This document shows, in pieces, positions 9,433 to 21,153 of a stretch of DNA of 64,000 nucleotides (position 1 is the stretch's first letter; each line of letters starts with the position of its first letter). This DNA comes from Brevundimonas nasdae. Its GTDB lineage: Bacteria > Pseudomonadota > Alphaproteobacteria > Caulobacterales > Caulobacteraceae. The stretch spans positions 1 through 64,000 of the forward strand of contig NZ_JAEPWN010000009.1 in NCBI RefSeq assembly GCF_016654005.1. The letters run 5' to 3'. The position numbers and the translations under genes are program-made. Below the pieces are notes generated by a model. That model worked only from the letters and a program-made list of their open reading frames with translations. It did not search any database and was not told the DNA's origin.

Positions 9433-9528
9433 TCAGCCGACCTCGAACAGATAGGCGCAGATCACGACGGCGACGGCCGCGCCTGCCGCCATAACGGAAC
9501 GAACGATCAATTTGACGTCTTCGCGCAT
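9433..9528 (-). CDS. small single-span membrane protein, 31 residues
   Basis: A short ORF beginning MREDVKLIVRS. It has a strong ribosome site (GAGGAG, seven bases before ATG 9528) and ends in TGA at 9433-9435. Residues about 11-29 are a hydrophobic segment rich in Ala, Val and Ile, so a one-pass membrane peptide is likely. It lies 68 bases before thiS on the same strand, and may share its transcript. No family is recognised. The ribosome site and the hydrophobic helix support reality; size alone keeps confidence moderate. Confidence 0.5.
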   Translation of the reverse strand: MREDVKLIVRSVMAAGAAVAVVICAYLFEVG

Positions 9529-9701
9529 ACTTCGCGCTCCTCGACGAGCGTCCCGAAAGCGGACGATTGATCAAATCCGTGCGAAATCTGCGCCATCCGC
9601 CTTACGTCGGGTAAGGTTCCTGCTGCTAGACCGTTTGACCCACGGCCAGCCTCGGCTAAAAGGCCCCTCTTGTGCTGCGAAAGCGTCCGATTCCGGAATC
9701 C

Positions 9702-10148
9702 ATGGCCGAAACGCCTGTCATCCATGTGCTCAACGGCCCCAATCTGAACCTGCTCGGGGTTCGGGAGCCGGAAATCTATGGCCGCGACACCCTCGCGGAC
9801 ATCGAGCAGCGCTGCGTGAAAGCGGCTGGCGAGGCGCAGATCGTCTTCCGCCAGACTAATCATGAGGGCGTGCTGGTCGACTGGATTCAGGAAGCGCGTG
9901 AAGGCGCGGACGCCCTGATCATCAATCCGGCGGCCTACAGCCACACCTCGGTCGCGCTGCACGATGCGCTGAAGACGCTGTCGATCCCGGTGATCGAACT
10001 GCATCTGTCCAATCCGGCGGCGCGCGAAGCCTTCCGGCATCACTCCTATGTGTCGTCTGCGGCGACCGGCGTCATCGCCGGGTTCGGCGCGCACGGCTAT
10101 GAACTGGCCGTCCAGGCGGCTCTCACCAAGGTCCGGGAACGCGCCTGA
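9702..10148 (+). CDS. aroQ: 3-dehydroquinate dehydratase, type II
   Basis: Third step of the shikimate pathway, dehydrating 3-dehydroquinate to 3-dehydroshikimate. The 148-residue length is that of type II enzymes. Motifs seen are [12 protein letters not shown] near the start, the catalytic tyrosine loop region (GVREPEIYG), [11 protein letters not shown], the His-containing IELHLSNP segment, and HHSYVS. ATG at 9702 ([12 protein letters not shown]) is preferred to GTG at 9672. It leads accB and accC, an arrangement common in alphaproteobacteria. Confidence 0.96.
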   Translation: MAETPVIHVLNGPNLNLLGVREPEIYGRDTLADIEQRCVKAAGEAQIVFRQTNHEGVLVDWIQEAREGADALIINPAAYSHTSVALHDALKTLSIPVIELHLSNPAAREAFRHHSYVSSAATGVIAGFGAHGYELAVQAALTKVRERA

Positions 10149-10194
10149 GGGCCGACCCGTTCTCACTGAACACGAAAGACAAGGCGCAATTCCA

Positions 10195-10683
10195 ATGGCC
10201 GATGACAAGAAACACGCCGAGATCGACGCGACCCTGGTTCGCCAGCTGGCCGACATCCTGAACGAAACCGACCTGACGGAAGTCGAAGTCGAACGCGGCG
10301 ACCTGCGCATCCGCGTCGCCCGCGAGATCACCGTGAACGCCGCTCCGGTCCAGTATGCCGCCGCCCCCGCTGCGGTCGCAGCCCCTGCCGCCGCCGCTGC
10401 TCCGGTCGCCATGCCTTCGGACCCCGCCACCATCGTCGCCCGCGCGGGTGAAGAGGTGAAGTCGCCGATGGTCGGCACCGCCTATCTGCAGGCCTCGCCG
10501 GAGGCTCCGGCGTTCGTCCAGCCAGGCGACAAGGTCAAGAAGGGCCAGACCCTGCTGATCGTCGAAGCCATGAAGACGATGAACCCGATCCAGGCCCCGC
10601 GCGACGGCGTCGTGGCGGAAATCCTGGTCGGCGACGCTCAGCCGGTCGAATTCGGCGAACCGCTCGTCCTGCTGGAAGCCTAA
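10195..10683 (+). CDS. accB: biotin carboxyl carrier protein of acetyl-CoA carboxylase
   Basis: A 162-residue carrier that holds biotin for malonyl-CoA formation. The N-terminal part (DATLVRQLADILNETDLTEV) is typical of BCCP. An Ala/Pro-rich linker occupies about 48-75, and the biotinyl domain has lysine in VEAMKTMN, the biotinylation motif. ATG at 10195 is chosen; the upstream in-frame stretch overlaps aroQ. It is followed nine bases later by accC. Confidence 0.96.
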   Translation: MADDKKHAEIDATLVRQLADILNETDLTEVEVERGDLRIRVAREITVNAAPVQYAAAPAAVAAPAAAAAPVAMPSDPATIVARAGEEVKSPMVGTAYLQASPEAPAFVQPGDKVKKGQTLLIVEAMKTMNPIQAPRDGVVAEILVGDAQPVEFGEPLVLLEA

Positions 10684-10692
10684 GGCGCCCTG

Positions 10693-12045
<1,353 letters not shown>

Positions 12046-12718
12046 CCGACCCTGATTTCAGCGCCAGCGGGCCTTTTGGCGGCTTCGGCCCCGAGGACCT
12101 GCTGGCCTGTTACGCCCGGGGCGTGTTTCCGATGGCTGAAGCGCGCGATGATCCGTGCGTCTTCATCATCGAGCCGGACCAGCGCGGCGTCATTCCGCTG
12201 GACGGCTTTCACATTCCCACACGCCTGCGCCGAACCGTGCGAAGCGAACCGTTCGAAGTGCGGATCGACACCGCGTTCGAAGCCGTCCTGGACGGGTGCG
12301 CCGCCGCCCAGGGGCCGGATCGCGAAGACACCTGGATCAATGCGCCGATCCGCCGCCTCTACGCCGCCCTGTTCGCCATGGGCCACGTCCATTCCATCGA
12401 ATGCTGGAAGGATGAACGGCTGGTCGGCGGCCTGTACGGCGTCACGCTAGGCGGCGCCTTCTTCGGCGAGAGTATGTTCAGCCGCGAACGGGACGCCTCA
12501 AAAGTGGCTTTGGTCCATCTGGTCGCGCGCCTGCGCAAAGGCGGCTGGACGCTGCTGGACGCGCAGTTCCTGACCGAGCATCTCAGCCAGTTCGGCGCCG
12601 TCGAAACACCGCAAGCGACCTATCTGCGACGCCTGAAACCCGCGTTGATGGTTGTGCCGGATCAGGCCGCACTGCTCGGACAAATGAATGGCACTGAAGC
12701 CGTCGCCCTGGCGACCGC

Positions 12719-13381
12719 CTAGTTTTTGCAGCCCACGACCCAGGCGTCATAGTTGACGTTCTGAAGCCCGCTGACCGCAGGCGACGAGGCGAACATCCAG
12801 CCACGGAAGATCTGGCGGGGTTCGGCGCCCTGGGCCGAGCCGCGCGGCTGCACCGACACGTCCACATAGGCGATGGAGTCTTCGGTCAGTTCGTCCGGGG
12901 TCGAAACCTCGCAGGCGCGGACGTTGAAGATCAGGTTCTGGTTGAAGCGCACGGGACGGCCGCCGACCTCGACCTCGAACTTCATGCTTTCAGCTGTGGT
13001 CTTGTCGATGGCCTGAATGACAGCGAACTTGCGGCGCTGGCGTCGGGCGGGCGTCGCCGGTTGTTCGATGGCCTTTTCAACCGGTGCAGCGACGACCTCG
13101 TCCGCCACCTTCTCCACCGCCTCGTCTTCAGCGATGATGATGGCGGGCGGTGGGGTCACAGCGACTGGGCTTTTGGGCGCAGGCGCGCCGGACGGCGCCG
13201 TTTCTGTAGGCACAACGGTCGGCGCCTGGGCCGGGGTCTTCCTGAGAATGTCGCCGATGGGGTCGGATTGAACCGGGCGCGCATCGCGCGGAGCGTCCTG
13301 AAGCACGCTGGCCGTCACTGCGCCAGCGCTCAACACGCCGACGACGGCCGCCGCGCCCATCAGGAGCCGGTTCGTTTTCAC
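12719..13381 (-). CDS. DUF2155 domain-containing exported protein
   Basis: A 220-residue protein with a signal peptide at about 1-25, a Pro/Ala-rich linker to about residue 110, then a globular part. The globular part ([37 protein letters not shown]) matches the DUF2155 pattern found in alphaproteobacteria, ending in the [17 protein letters not shown] region. Function is unknown; the domain is often next to the NDUFA12 gene, as here. It overlaps that gene by four bases, so the two are translationally coupled. Confidence 0.85.
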   Translation of the reverse strand: MKTNRLLMGAAAVVGVLSAGAVTASVLQDAPRDARPVQSDPIGDILRKTPAQAPTVVPTETAPSGAPAPKSPVAVTPPPAIIIAEDEAVEKVADEVVAAPVEKAIEQPATPARRQRRKFAVIQAIDKTTAESMKFEVEVGGRPVRFNQNLIFNVRACEVSTPDELTEDSIAYVDVSVQPRGSAQGAEPRQIFRGWMFASSPAVSGLQNVNYDAWVVGCKN

Positions 13382-13770
13382 TCAGGCGTCCAGGCTTGAT
13401 AATCGCCGGTCGCAGCCGGACGCTTGGCGTCATTGGCCAGCGAGCCGGGCGGACGCCAGGCCAGCGGGGTGCCGCTGAGGTTCGGCAGGTGATCCTTTTC
13501 CCACGACCGACGCGGCAACGGCTCTTCCGTCGGCGGCAGGTCGAAGGTGTAGTGCAGCCAGCCGTGCCAGTCCGCAGACACCTTGGAGGCCTCGGCATAG
13601 CCGTCATAGATGACCCAGCGGCGCTTGCGCCCGTCATAGCTGACGTTGTCGCGGCTCTCGTAATAGCGATTGCCGTTCTCGTCCGCGCCGACATAGCGGC
13701 CACGCTTGGCGATGGTGAAACGGGTGCCGATCGTGGCGCCCTCCCACCAACCGAAAATCTTGCTCAACAC
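13378..13770 (-). CDS. NADH:ubiquinone oxidoreductase accessory subunit, NDUFA12 family
   Basis: A 130-residue homologue of the mitochondrial complex I subunit NDUFA12 (B17.2), which is present in alphaproteobacteria. Recognised features are IFGWWEGATIGTRFT, GRYVGADENGNRYYE, RRWVIYDGYAEASKVSADWHGWLHY and the C-terminal KDHLPNLSGTPLAW. It is peripheral to complex I and helps assemble or stabilise it. It is the first gene of a two-gene operon with the DUF2155 protein. Confidence 0.93.
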   Translation of the reverse strand: MLSKIFGWWEGATIGTRFTIAKRGRYVGADENGNRYYESRDNVSYDGRKRRWVIYDGYAEASKVSADWHGWLHYTFDLPPTEEPLPRRSWEKDHLPNLSGTPLAWRPPGSLANDAKRPAATGDYQAWTPE

Positions 13771-13988
13771 GTCTTAGAAATCCAGGTCATGCAGCCGCGG
13801 CGGGAGGTCCGGCGGCTGGGAGGGATCATAGAAACCTGCGCCCCCTTCGTCCAGAGTTCAGGTCGACTTCCGACAGCGCGGCTCCAATCGATATCTTGTG
13901 GGCAACCCGACGTGAGACCACCAGATATATTGGCAACACCCTATGACACGCCGTAATCTGAGTGAAGGCTTTCGGGAGACCTCGCCCA

Positions 13989-16538
13989 ATGCGCTTTCAA
14001 ACCGACCTCACCGTCCTCGCAGACCGAGTCGCGATGGAGACGCGCGAGGTCGAACGGGCCGCAGCGATTGAGACTGTTCTCGCTCCCTCCGGCTGGTCGG
14101 ACGCCCAGATCGAGGCCTGGCTGGATTGGGCTGACGGTGACGAAGAAACGGGCGACTGGCTGAATGGCTCTGTTGAGGCCTGGATCGCGCCTTTGGTTCA
14201 GACGGGATTGTCGGAAGGCGTCTTCACCAATGCCGCCGAGGCACAGGCGTTCGCCGAGGAGTTGTCCGCCTCCATTCGCCTGGGGCTGGCGTCGCCTGCG
14301 TCCAGCGCCCCGAGCGCCACAGAGATCATCGATCTGTCCGATCCCAGCGCCCCCGCACGACTGGCGGACCATCGCGCGCGCCGCACCAGCGCCAGACTGG
14401 GGGCGCAGGCGGCAGAAGGCTTGGCCGACGCCCTATGCGCCGTCGCCGACGCGGTGGACCGCTGCGAGGGGCCGCATGGCGACTGCGCCAACCCGGCGCG
14501 GAATCCCGCCCTCGCCCGCGCCGGGGCCGCCGCACGTCGATGCGGCGCCAGCGACGCCGACATTCTGCGCGCCGCCGATGGCGAGCGGCCGTCCGCCTTT
14601 ACGGCTGCAACGCCGAACACCGCCCCCTTGGCCGCACTTGCCGACCGGACCCAGATCGCGGCCGGAGCGCCGGAAGCCCTTCTGGCGGCCCAGACCATGC
14701 TGGATGGCGGCCTGATCCTGACATTCGATCCGCGTGACGCCGAAGCCCTGATCGGGCAGAGCATCGGGCGGGCGGTGCTGAACCTGGGCGCTGTCGCAGC
14801 ATTGGGAGGCGACACGCCCGCCCTGCTGTCGCATCTGGCCCGACTTTGGACAGTGGCGCTCGATCTGCAGACCGCAACGCCACGTTCGATTGCGTTGGGA
14901 CTGGAAGGCCTGCTGGCAGCATCCACCTCCGAGCCCGACATGGCGACGCACACCAAGGCTCTGGCCGCCATCGTCGCCGCCAGCGCGGCGGAAACCTCGG
15001 TCGAACTGGCCGCCGTGCGCGGCGCGGCGCCCGATTGGGACAGCCTCAAGGGCGAGGTTTCAGACGCCCGGACCGCGTCACAGCCCCGCCGCCATGCCGC
15101 CATCGGCCTGTTTGTCGACGACGCCACCGCCCGACTGCGCCTAGGCCTTGGCGCCATAAAGCCTGTTGACGTCTTCCAGACCGCTGACGGCGAGATCGGC
15201 AGGCGCCTGAACCCGGCGCTGGCCCAGATCATCACGCGCGAAGGCGGCGATGTGGAATCGGCCGAACGTCATCTGTTCGGCCGCCGCACCCTGGCGGAAG
15301 CGCCGGGCGTCGATCACACAGCCCTGCGCGCGCTCGGCTTCACCGACATTGAACTGGCCGCGATCGAACAGGGGCTGGCCTGGGCTGACGGGTTCGAAAC
15401 CGTCTTCGCCGCGCCCGTTCTGGACTCCGGCTTCATCCGTGACGTGCTGGGCATGGAGGATGGCGAAGGGCCGCTGTTGAACCTGCTGGGCATATCTGAA
15501 GAAGCAGAGGCCGAAGCCGCACGCTGGGTCTTCGGCCATGGCGATCTGGCGAGCTGGGCCGATGCCCCTCAAGCCATTGCCGCACTGCTGGCCGATCCCG
15601 CCCATGCAGAAGCGGAGTTGCGGCGCGCAATCGCCCCGCTCAGCAACACCCCGGATGTCGCCGCTGAAACCATCGAATGGCGCGCCACTGCAGCCCAGGC
15701 CGCCCGGTTGATCAGTCAGGCGGCGATGGAAGGCCGCCGCGCCATTCGCCTGCAACGCGCCATCCCGCCGGTCGGGCCGCTGCTGGACCTGCCCAATCTC
15801 GACGCGCCGGTTCGCGCCGAAGCCCCCCGCCCAGCGCCACAACCGACGCCCGAACGGATCGTGGAGCGCGTGGTCGAGCGTCAGCGGGCGCGCCGCAAAC
15901 TGCCCGACCGCCGCAAGGGCTATATCCAGAAGGCCGCTGTCGGCGGGCACAAGGTCTATATCCACACCGGCGAATACGAAGACGGGGAACTGGGCGAGAT
16001 CTTCATCGACATGCACAAGGAAGGCGCCGCCTTCCGCAGCCTGATGAACAATTTCGCCATCGCCATCTCGATCGGCCTGCAATACGGCGTGCCGCTGGAT
16101 GAGTTCGTGGATGCGTTTGTCTTCACCCGGTTCGAGCCGGCGGGGCGGGTCACGGGCAATGACTCGATCAAGTCCGCCACCTCGATCCTGGACTATATCT
16201 TCCGCGAACTGGGCGTCTCCTATCTGGACCGGGGCGAACTGGCGAATGCCGAACCTGAAGCGCTGAACGCCGATGGTCTGGGCGAAGCCCCGCCGCAGGG
16301 CGAGGCGGTTCCCGCTGCCCGTTTCATCTCCAAGGGGTTTGCGCGCGGCTCGGCGCCGGACAATCTGGTCGTGCTGCCGTTCGGCAAGAAGGCTGATCCG
16401 GAAGGCAGGACAGCCGCCAACACCGAGGCCGTGGCCTGCCCTTCGTGCGGTGATTTCAGCCTGCAGCAACGCGGCGCAGCCTGGGTCTGCGACACCTGCG
16501 GCGCGGCGCCTGCGCTCAAGGGCGGCGATCAGGGGTAA
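13989..16538 (+). CDS. TSCPD-domain protein resembling the C-terminal part of NrdJ, without a reductase core
   Basis: An 849-residue protein. The C-terminal part from about residue 635 ([25 protein letters not shown] split by the TSCPD domain, then [23 protein letters not shown]) is very like the end of adenosylcobalamin-dependent class II ribonucleotide reductase. It closes with a zinc ribbon, CPSC and CDTC. The segment near residue 440 ([19 protein letters not shown]) also recalls NrdJ linker sequence. The first 400 residues are alanine-rich and helical, and the cysteine/thiyl-radical catalytic barrel is not seen. It is therefore unlikely to reduce ribonucleotides by itself; a regulatory or nucleic-acid role is possible. 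ATG at 13989 (MRFQTDLTV) is preferred to GTG at 13962. Confidence 0.75.
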   Translation: MRFQTDLTVLADRVAMETREVERAAAIETVLAPSGWSDAQIEAWLDWADGDEETGDWLNGSVEAWIAPLVQTGLSEGVFTNAAEAQAFAEELSASIRLGLASPASSAPSATEIIDLSDPSAPARLADHRARRTSARLGAQAAEGLADALCAVADAVDRCEGPHGDCANPARNPALARAGAAARRCGASDADILRAADGERPSAFTAATPNTAPLAALADRTQIAAGAPEALLAAQTMLDGGLILTFDPRDAEALIGQSIGRAVLNLGAVAALGGDTPALLSHLARLWTVALDLQTATPRSIALGLEGLLAASTSEPDMATHTKALAAIVAASAAETSVELAAVRGAAPDWDSLKGEVSDARTASQPRRHAAIGLFVDDATARLRLGLGAIKPVDVFQTADGEIGRRLNPALAQIITREGGDVESAERHLFGRRTLAEAPGVDHTALRALGFTDIELAAIEQGLAWADGFETVFAAPVLDSGFIRDVLGMEDGEGPLLNLLGISEEAEAEAARWVFGHGDLASWADAPQAIAALLADPAHAEAELRRAIAPLSNTPDVAAETIEWRATAAQAARLISQAAMEGRRAIRLQRAIPPVGPLLDLPNLDAPVRAEAPRPAPQPTPERIVERVVERQRARRKLPDRRKGYIQKAAVGGHKVYIHTGEYEDGELGEIFIDMHKEGAAFRSLMNNFAIAISIGLQYGVPLDEFVDAFVFTRFEPAGRVTGNDSIKSATSILDYIFRELGVSYLDRGELANAEPEALNADGLGEAPPQGEAVPAARFISKGFARGSAPDNLVVLPFGKKADPEGRTAANTEAVACPSCGDFSLQQRGAAWVCDTCGAAPALKGGDQG

Positions 16539-16595
16539 ATTAAGGGATTTGGCCTAGGCTTTGCTGGAAGACGATCAAACGTCGGAGCCCGGTCC

Positions 16596-17090
16596 ATGAA
16601 GAATACAATCCGTCTCGGCCTGATCGCCGCCGCTCTGCTGGCGGCAGCCACGCCCGCCCTCGCCCAGAATGCAGGCCAGATCGCCAGCGTGCGGCGCGGC
16701 GCATCCTGTGCAGGCTGCAACCTGTTTCAGGGTGATTTCTCGGGTCTGGAAGTGCGCGGCCTGAACCTGTCGGGCGCGCGTCTGCGTCAGGCGGACCTCA
16801 GCCTCAGCGTCATGAACCGCACGCGCTTCTCCAACGCCGACCTGCGTGATGTCGAGGCCTATGGGGCCGTTCTGTCCAGTTCGAACTTCTCCGGCGCTAA
16901 CCTGACCAACGCCAGCTTTGTGGGCGCCTATCTGCAAGGTGCCAACTTCTCGGGCGCGACCCTGGCCGGGACCAATCTGTCCGGCGCACAACTGAACCGC
17001 GCGACCGGCCTGACGCAGAGCCAGTTGAACCGCGCCTGCGGCGACGGCTCCACAATCCTGCCCGCCGGCCTGCGCATTCCCGCCTGCTGA
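16596..17090 (+). CDS. exported pentapeptide-repeat protein
   Basis: A 164-residue protein with a signal peptide (to about ALAQ, residue 24). A short CAGC motif precedes repeated A(D/N)LxX-type pentapeptides, for example LNLSGARLRQADLS and ANLTNASFVGAYLQGANFSGATLAGTNLS, which fold into a right-handed quadrilateral helix. The end reads LTQSQLNRACGD and finishes in a cysteine. The next gene is a longer paralogue with the same ends. Its role is unknown; the export signal argues against a gyrase-protection role like that of Qnr. Confidence 0.82.
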   Translation: MKNTIRLGLIAAALLAAATPALAQNAGQIASVRRGASCAGCNLFQGDFSGLEVRGLNLSGARLRQADLSLSVMNRTRFSNADLRDVEAYGAVLSSSNFSGANLTNASFVGAYLQGANFSGATLAGTNLSGAQLNRATGLTQSQLNRACGDGSTILPAGLRIPAC

Positions 17091-17139
17091 AAGCCTGAGA
17101 CCTGTCCGCGTTTTAACGAAGTTACCTCGATTTAAGTAG

Positions 17140-18039
17140 GTGCGCCGGGGGTTTCGGGGCATTCAGTGGCTTGTGAAACAGATCGCTCGACATCTTCGGA
17201 CTGGCTCCGCATTCGCCCTTCTGGCCATCGGCGGCGTGCTTCTCGCCTCGCCGGCGGTGGCTGAAGTTTCGGTGACTATTCAGGACCGTGACGTGGCCCG
17301 CTCGGTGTCGCTGGGCGGTTCATGCAACCGCTGCGAACTGTCCGGTCGCAACCTGTCCGGGGCCGCCTTCACCGGCGCCAGCTTCATGAATGCGACCCTG
17401 GTAGGCGCAAATCTGCGCGGTGCCGAAATGGTCGGCTCCAACTTCACGGGCAGCGATTTCAGCCGCGCCAATCTGTCAGGCGTCCAGATCGTCGGCGCCA
17501 ACTTCACCTCAACCAACTTCACCCGCGCTGTGCTGACAGGGGCCGAGGCGCAGGGGTCATCCTTTGTGCGGGCGAACATGACCAACGCCGACCTGACCGG
17601 CGGCGAAATGCACGGCGTGAACTTCAGCAACGCCACCCTGATGAACACCAAATTCGTCGGTGCGGAACTGTTTGGCGCAACCTTGGCCAATGTCACAGCC
17701 ACAGGCGCGGATTTCAGCGGCTCAGAAATGAATGCCGCCAATATGAGAGGTGGCGATTTCAGCAACGCTCGCTTCGTCTCGGCGACTTTAGATGGAGCAC
17801 GCCTGTCAGACGGGCGTTTCTCCAGAGCCGATTTCACCGACGTCTCCATGCGGCGTGCCGATATTCGCGGAGCCGACCTGTCTGAGGCGCGCGGCCTGAC
17901 ACAGGATCAGGTCGGTGAGGCCTGCGGCGACGAAACAACCCGGCTGCCCGGCCGATTGACGGCGATGGCTTGCCGCGGGTCGGTGCGGGTAATCCGATCG
18001 CCGACGCCGCCAACACCGCCCACTCCGCCTCGACGGTAA
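17140..18039 (+). CDS. exported pentapeptide-repeat protein, larger paralogue
   Basis: A protein of up to 299 residues; GTG at 17173 would give a cleaner signal peptide (MKQIARHLRTG onward, cleaved after PAVA) and is a good alternative start. After a CNRC motif come about forty pentapeptide repeats of the A(D/N)(L/F/M)xx type, then LTQDQVGEACGDE and a C-terminal Pro/Thr/Arg tail. The first and last elements match the preceding gene, so the pair arose by duplication with expansion of the repeat coil. Function unknown. A strong terminator follows. Confidence 0.8.
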   Translation: MRRGFRGIQWLVKQIARHLRTGSAFALLAIGGVLLASPAVAEVSVTIQDRDVARSVSLGGSCNRCELSGRNLSGAAFTGASFMNATLVGANLRGAEMVGSNFTGSDFSRANLSGVQIVGANFTSTNFTRAVLTGAEAQGSSFVRANMTNADLTGGEMHGVNFSNATLMNTKFVGAELFGATLANVTATGADFSGSEMNAANMRGGDFSNARFVSATLDGARLSDGRFSRADFTDVSMRRADIRGADLSEARGLTQDQVGEACGDETTRLPGRLTAMACRGSVRVIRSPTPPTPPTPPRR

Positions 18040-18044
18040 ACAAA

Positions 18045-18070
18045 AAAGGGGACGCCGAAGCGTCCCCTTT
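18045..18070. terminator. bidirectional terminator between pentapeptide gene and aspS
   Basis: A perfect 11-bp stem, AAAGGGGACGC, with loop CGAA and closing GCGTCCCCTTT. It is flanked by A's on one side and T's on the other and lies between convergent genes, so it can act in both directions. Confidence 0.88.
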
Positions 18071-18092
18071 GTCATTTCTGACCTGACGTCGA

Positions 18093-19925
18093 TCAGACCT
18101 TGATCGGCGGGGCGGTACGGATGTGCAGTTCCTTCAACTGCTTGTCAGCAACCGGCGACGGCGCGCTCATCAGCAGGTCTTCGCCCTGCTGGTTCAGCGG
18201 GAAGGCGATGACTTCGCGGATGGCCGTCTGGTTGGCCAGCAGCATGACGATGCGGTCGATGCCGGGGGCCAGACCGCCGTGCGGCGGCGCGCCATAGCGG
18301 AAGGCGTTCAACATGCCGCCGAACTGTTCTTCGACCACCGAGGCGTCATAGCCCGCAATGTCGAAGGCCTTCAGCATGATCTCCGCCTTGTGGTTCCGGA
18401 TCGCGCCCGAGCACAGCTCATAGCCGTTGCAGACGATGTCGTACTGATAGGCGCGGATGGTCAGAGGATCCTGCGTCTCCAAAGCCTCCAGTCCGCCCTG
18501 CGGCATCGAGAAGGGGTTGTGGCTGAAGTCGACCTTCTTCTCTTCTTCCGACCATTCGAACATCGGGAAGTCGACGATCCAGCAGAACTTGAACTGGTTC
18601 TCGTCGACCAGCTTCAGCTCCGTGCCGACACGGGTGCGGGCCAGGCCTGCGAACTTGGCGAAGACCGACGGCAGACCGGCGGTGAAGAAGGCGGCGTCGC
18701 CCTTGCCCAGGCCAAGCGAAGCCATCAGAGCCTCGGTCGGCTCCTGCCCCAGGTTCTTGGCGATGGGACCGCCCCATGCACCCTGATCGTCGGACCAGAA
18801 GATGTAGCCCAGACCGGGCTGGCCTTCGCCCTGGGCCCACGAATTCATGCGGTCGCAGAAGGCGCGCGAGCCGCCGGTCGGCGCCGGAATGGCCCAGACG
18901 GCGTTCTTTTCGTCTGCGTCCAGAATTTTGGCGAACAGACCGAAACCGCCGCCGCGGAAGTGGTCGGATACCACCTGCATCTTGATCGGGTTGCGCAGGT
19001 CCGGCTTGTCCGAACCGTACCAGGCCATCGACTGGGCATAGGTCAGACGCTCGAAGCCCTTATGCTCCAGCGTCTCGCCGAAATCGTTGGTGAAGACGTG
19101 CGCGCCGTCGATGGGCGACACCGGCTTGCCATCGCTGAACTCTTCGAACACGCCGTGCATCACGGGCTCGATGGCGGCGAAGACGTCTTCCTGGGTGACG
19201 AAGCTCATTTCCACATCGAGCTGGTAGAATTCCAGCGAACGGTCGGCGCGCAGGTCTTCGTCGCGGAAGCAGGGCGCGATCTGGAAATAACGGTCAAAGC
19301 CAGAGACCATCAGCAGTTGCTTGAACTGCTGAGGTGCCTGCGGCAGCGCATAGAACTTCTCGGGGTGCAGACGCGACGGCACCAGGAAGTCACGCGCGCC
19401 TTCCGGCGACGAAGCCGTCAGGATCGGGGTTTGGTATTCTAGGAAGCCCTGGCCGAACATGCGGTTGCGGATCGATTGGATCACCTTGGACCGCAGCACG
19501 ATGTTCTTGTGCAGCGTCTCACGGCGCAGATCCAGGAAACGGTTCTTCAGACGGATTTCTTCCGGATATTCCGGCTCGCCGAAGACCGGAAGCGGCAGCT
19601 CGGCGGCTTCCGACAGAACCTCGACCGCCTTGACGCGGACTTCGATCTCGCCGGTCGGCAGGTTGGCGTTGACGGTGCCGTCCTCACGCCCGACGACCTC
19701 GCCGTCGATCTTGATGACGCTTTCGGCGCGCAGACGCTCAACTGCCGCAAAGCCCGGCGTCTCCGGGTGCAGCACCAGTTGCGTCAGGCCGTAGTGGTCG
19801 CGCAGGTCGATGAACAGCAGGCCGCCGTGGTCGCGCTTGCGGTGAACCCAGCCCGACAGCCGGACATTCGAGCCTGCATCCGTCGACCGGAGGGCGCCGC
19901 AGTTATGGGAGCGATAGGCGTGCAT
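18093..19925 (-). CDS. aspS: aspartyl-tRNA synthetase
   Basis: A class II synthetase of 610 residues starting [13 protein letters not shown] at ATG 19925. The longer in-frame extension to 20015 is not family-like. An OB-fold anticodon domain ([23 protein letters not shown]) leads to motif 2 ([10 protein letters not shown]) and motif 3 ([13 protein letters not shown]). A GAD insertion is present. The alphaproteobacterial form is usually the non-discriminating AspRS that also charges tRNA-Asn for GatCAB; that is inference here. Confidence 0.96.
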   Translation of the reverse strand: MHAYRSHNCGALRSTDAGSNVRLSGWVHRKRDHGGLLFIDLRDHYGLTQLVLHPETPGFAAVERLRAESVIKIDGEVVGREDGTVNANLPTGEIEVRVKAVEVLSEAAELPLPVFGEPEYPEEIRLKNRFLDLRRETLHKNIVLRSKVIQSIRNRMFGQGFLEYQTPILTASSPEGARDFLVPSRLHPEKFYALPQAPQQFKQLLMVSGFDRYFQIAPCFRDEDLRADRSLEFYQLDVEMSFVTQEDVFAAIEPVMHGVFEEFSDGKPVSPIDGAHVFTNDFGETLEHKGFERLTYAQSMAWYGSDKPDLRNPIKMQVVSDHFRGGGFGLFAKILDADEKNAVWAIPAPTGGSRAFCDRMNSWAQGEGQPGLGYIFWSDDQGAWGGPIAKNLGQEPTEALMASLGLGKGDAAFFTAGLPSVFAKFAGLARTRVGTELKLVDENQFKFCWIVDFPMFEWSEEEKKVDFSHNPFSMPQGGLEALETQDPLTIRAYQYDIVCNGYELCSGAIRNHKAEIMLKAFDIAGYDASVVEEQFGGMLNAFRYGAPPHGGLAPGIDRIVMLLANQTAIREVIAFPLNQQGEDLLMSAPSPVADKQLKELHIRTAPPIKV

Positions 19926-20082
19926 GAGAATCGTCTGGACTGGGCCGCGCGCGCGGCGAAAATCGGAAGCGGCGTAGGGCGCACCATCCCCCCCGAAAGT
20001 CAAGGTTTGGGCCAAGGTTTAGGCCGTTGCAAAGGCCGCTGGACCGCGCGATAGCCTGCGTCATCAACCCGGAAGGCAGCCC

Positions 20083-20370
20083 ATGTTCGTCGTCACCATC
20101 ACCTACACCAAGCCGATTGAAGCGATTGAAGCCAAGACGGTCGAACACCGCGCCTGGCTGGACCAGCATGTGGCCAGCGGTCTGGTGATTGCAGCCGGCC
20201 CGATGGTTCCGCGCACCGGCGGCATCCTGATCGTGCGCAGCGGCGGCACGAAGGAAGAGCTGATCGCCCTGCTGAAAGACGACCCGTTCCAGGTCGCCGA
20301 CCTGGCCACCTACACCGTGACCGAGTTCAATGCGGGCAAGTTGAACCCCGCCCTGGCTCCATTCGCCTGA
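20083..20370 (+). CDS. YciI family protein
   Basis: A 95-residue dimeric ferredoxin-like alpha/beta protein of the YCII/DGPF family. Recognised features are FVVTITYTKP at the start, the histidine in VEHRAWLDQH, GPMVPRTGGILIV and the C-terminal DDPFQVADLATYTVTEF. The exact role is unknown; members are thought to bind small molecules. It stands alone between divergent aspS and downstream hdaA. Confidence 0.88.
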   Translation: MFVVTITYTKPIEAIEAKTVEHRAWLDQHVASGLVIAAGPMVPRTGGILIVRSGGTKEELIALLKDDPFQVADLATYTVTEFNAGKLNPALAPFA

Positions 20371-20457
20371 TTTCATCCACAAAACGGCCCTTTCCCTCCC
20401 CAAGACCAACAGGGTGGGGCCTAAGCGGTCGGCGGCCGCGTCTGCTATGACAGTCCC

Positions 20458-21153
20458 ATGACTGCGCAGAGCGCCCCGCCCCCATCCGCTGAAGAACAGC
20501 TGCGGCTGCCGTTGGAACGACACGGCGAAGCCGAGGCATTTGTCGTGTCTGACAGCAATGCGGACGCAGCCGGCGTTCTGGCGCGCTGGCCGGACGGGGT
20601 CGGCTCGGTGCTGTCGCTTTATGGCCCGCCAGGATCAGGCAAGAGCCGACTGGCCGCCGAATGGGCGGAACGGGTCGGCGCCATGCCCCTGCACGGCGCA
20701 GAAGCCGCCCTGATTGATCCGCTGGAGCTGGAGGGCCGCCCCGTCCTGCTGGATCGCGCGCCGGACGCAGACGACGAAAGCCTGTTTCACCTGATCAATC
20801 TGGCCAATGCCGGGGGCGGCGCCCTGTTGCTGGTGTCGCGCGATGCGCCGCGTAGCTGGACCGTCGCCCTGCCCGACCTGCGTTCCAGACTGGACGCCCT
20901 GCGCACCGTCGCCGTCGAAGCGCCGGACGATGTGGTTCTGTCCGCCATCCTGCGCGCGCGCTTCGCCGAACGCAGCATCGCGCCCGCCGATGAGGTGATC
21001 GACTATCTGGTGCGTCGCCTCGATCGTTCTGCAGAAACGGCGGCGACGGTGGTGGAGCGGCTGGACGCTTTACACCGCCCGGTCACGCGCGTTCTGGCGC
21101 GCCAGGTGCTGGACGAGATGCAAAAGCCTGAGAGTGTCGACGACGCTGATTGA
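20458..21153 (+). CDS. hdaA: DnaA regulatory inactivator HdaA
   Basis: A 231-residue AAA+ protein that stimulates ATP hydrolysis by DnaA together with the DNA-loaded beta clamp, limiting replication to once per cycle. Near the N-terminus, QLRLPLERH matches the clamp-binding motif of Hda proteins. Walker A is GPPGSGKSRL (about 56-65), followed by VLLDRAPDADDE. The end contains a lid-like helical region (VIDYLVRRLDRSAETAATVVERLD). No clear Shine-Dalgarno is seen before ATG 20458. The order hdaA then ppk and ppx is, from memory, as in Caulobacter. Confidence 0.85.
   Translation: MTAQSAPPPSAEEQLRLPLERHGEAEAFVVSDSNADAAGVLARWPDGVGSVLSLYGPPGSGKSRLAAEWAERVGAMPLHGAEAALIDPLELEGRPVLLDRAPDADDESLFHLINLANAGGGALLLVSRDAPRSWTVALPDLRSRLDALRTVAVEAPDDVVLSAILRARFAERSIAPADEVIDYLVRRLDRSAETAATVVERLDALHRPVTRVLARQVLDEMQKPESVDDAD

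Noticed and set aside
8990..9700. TPP riboswitch before the thiamine genes
   Set aside because: No CUGAGA-type core followed by the expected second conserved block was found upstream of thiS.
16596..18039. Quinolone resistance (Qnr-like) function for the pentapeptide proteins
   Set aside because: Both carry signal peptides and cysteine caps, unlike cytoplasmic gyrase-protecting proteins.
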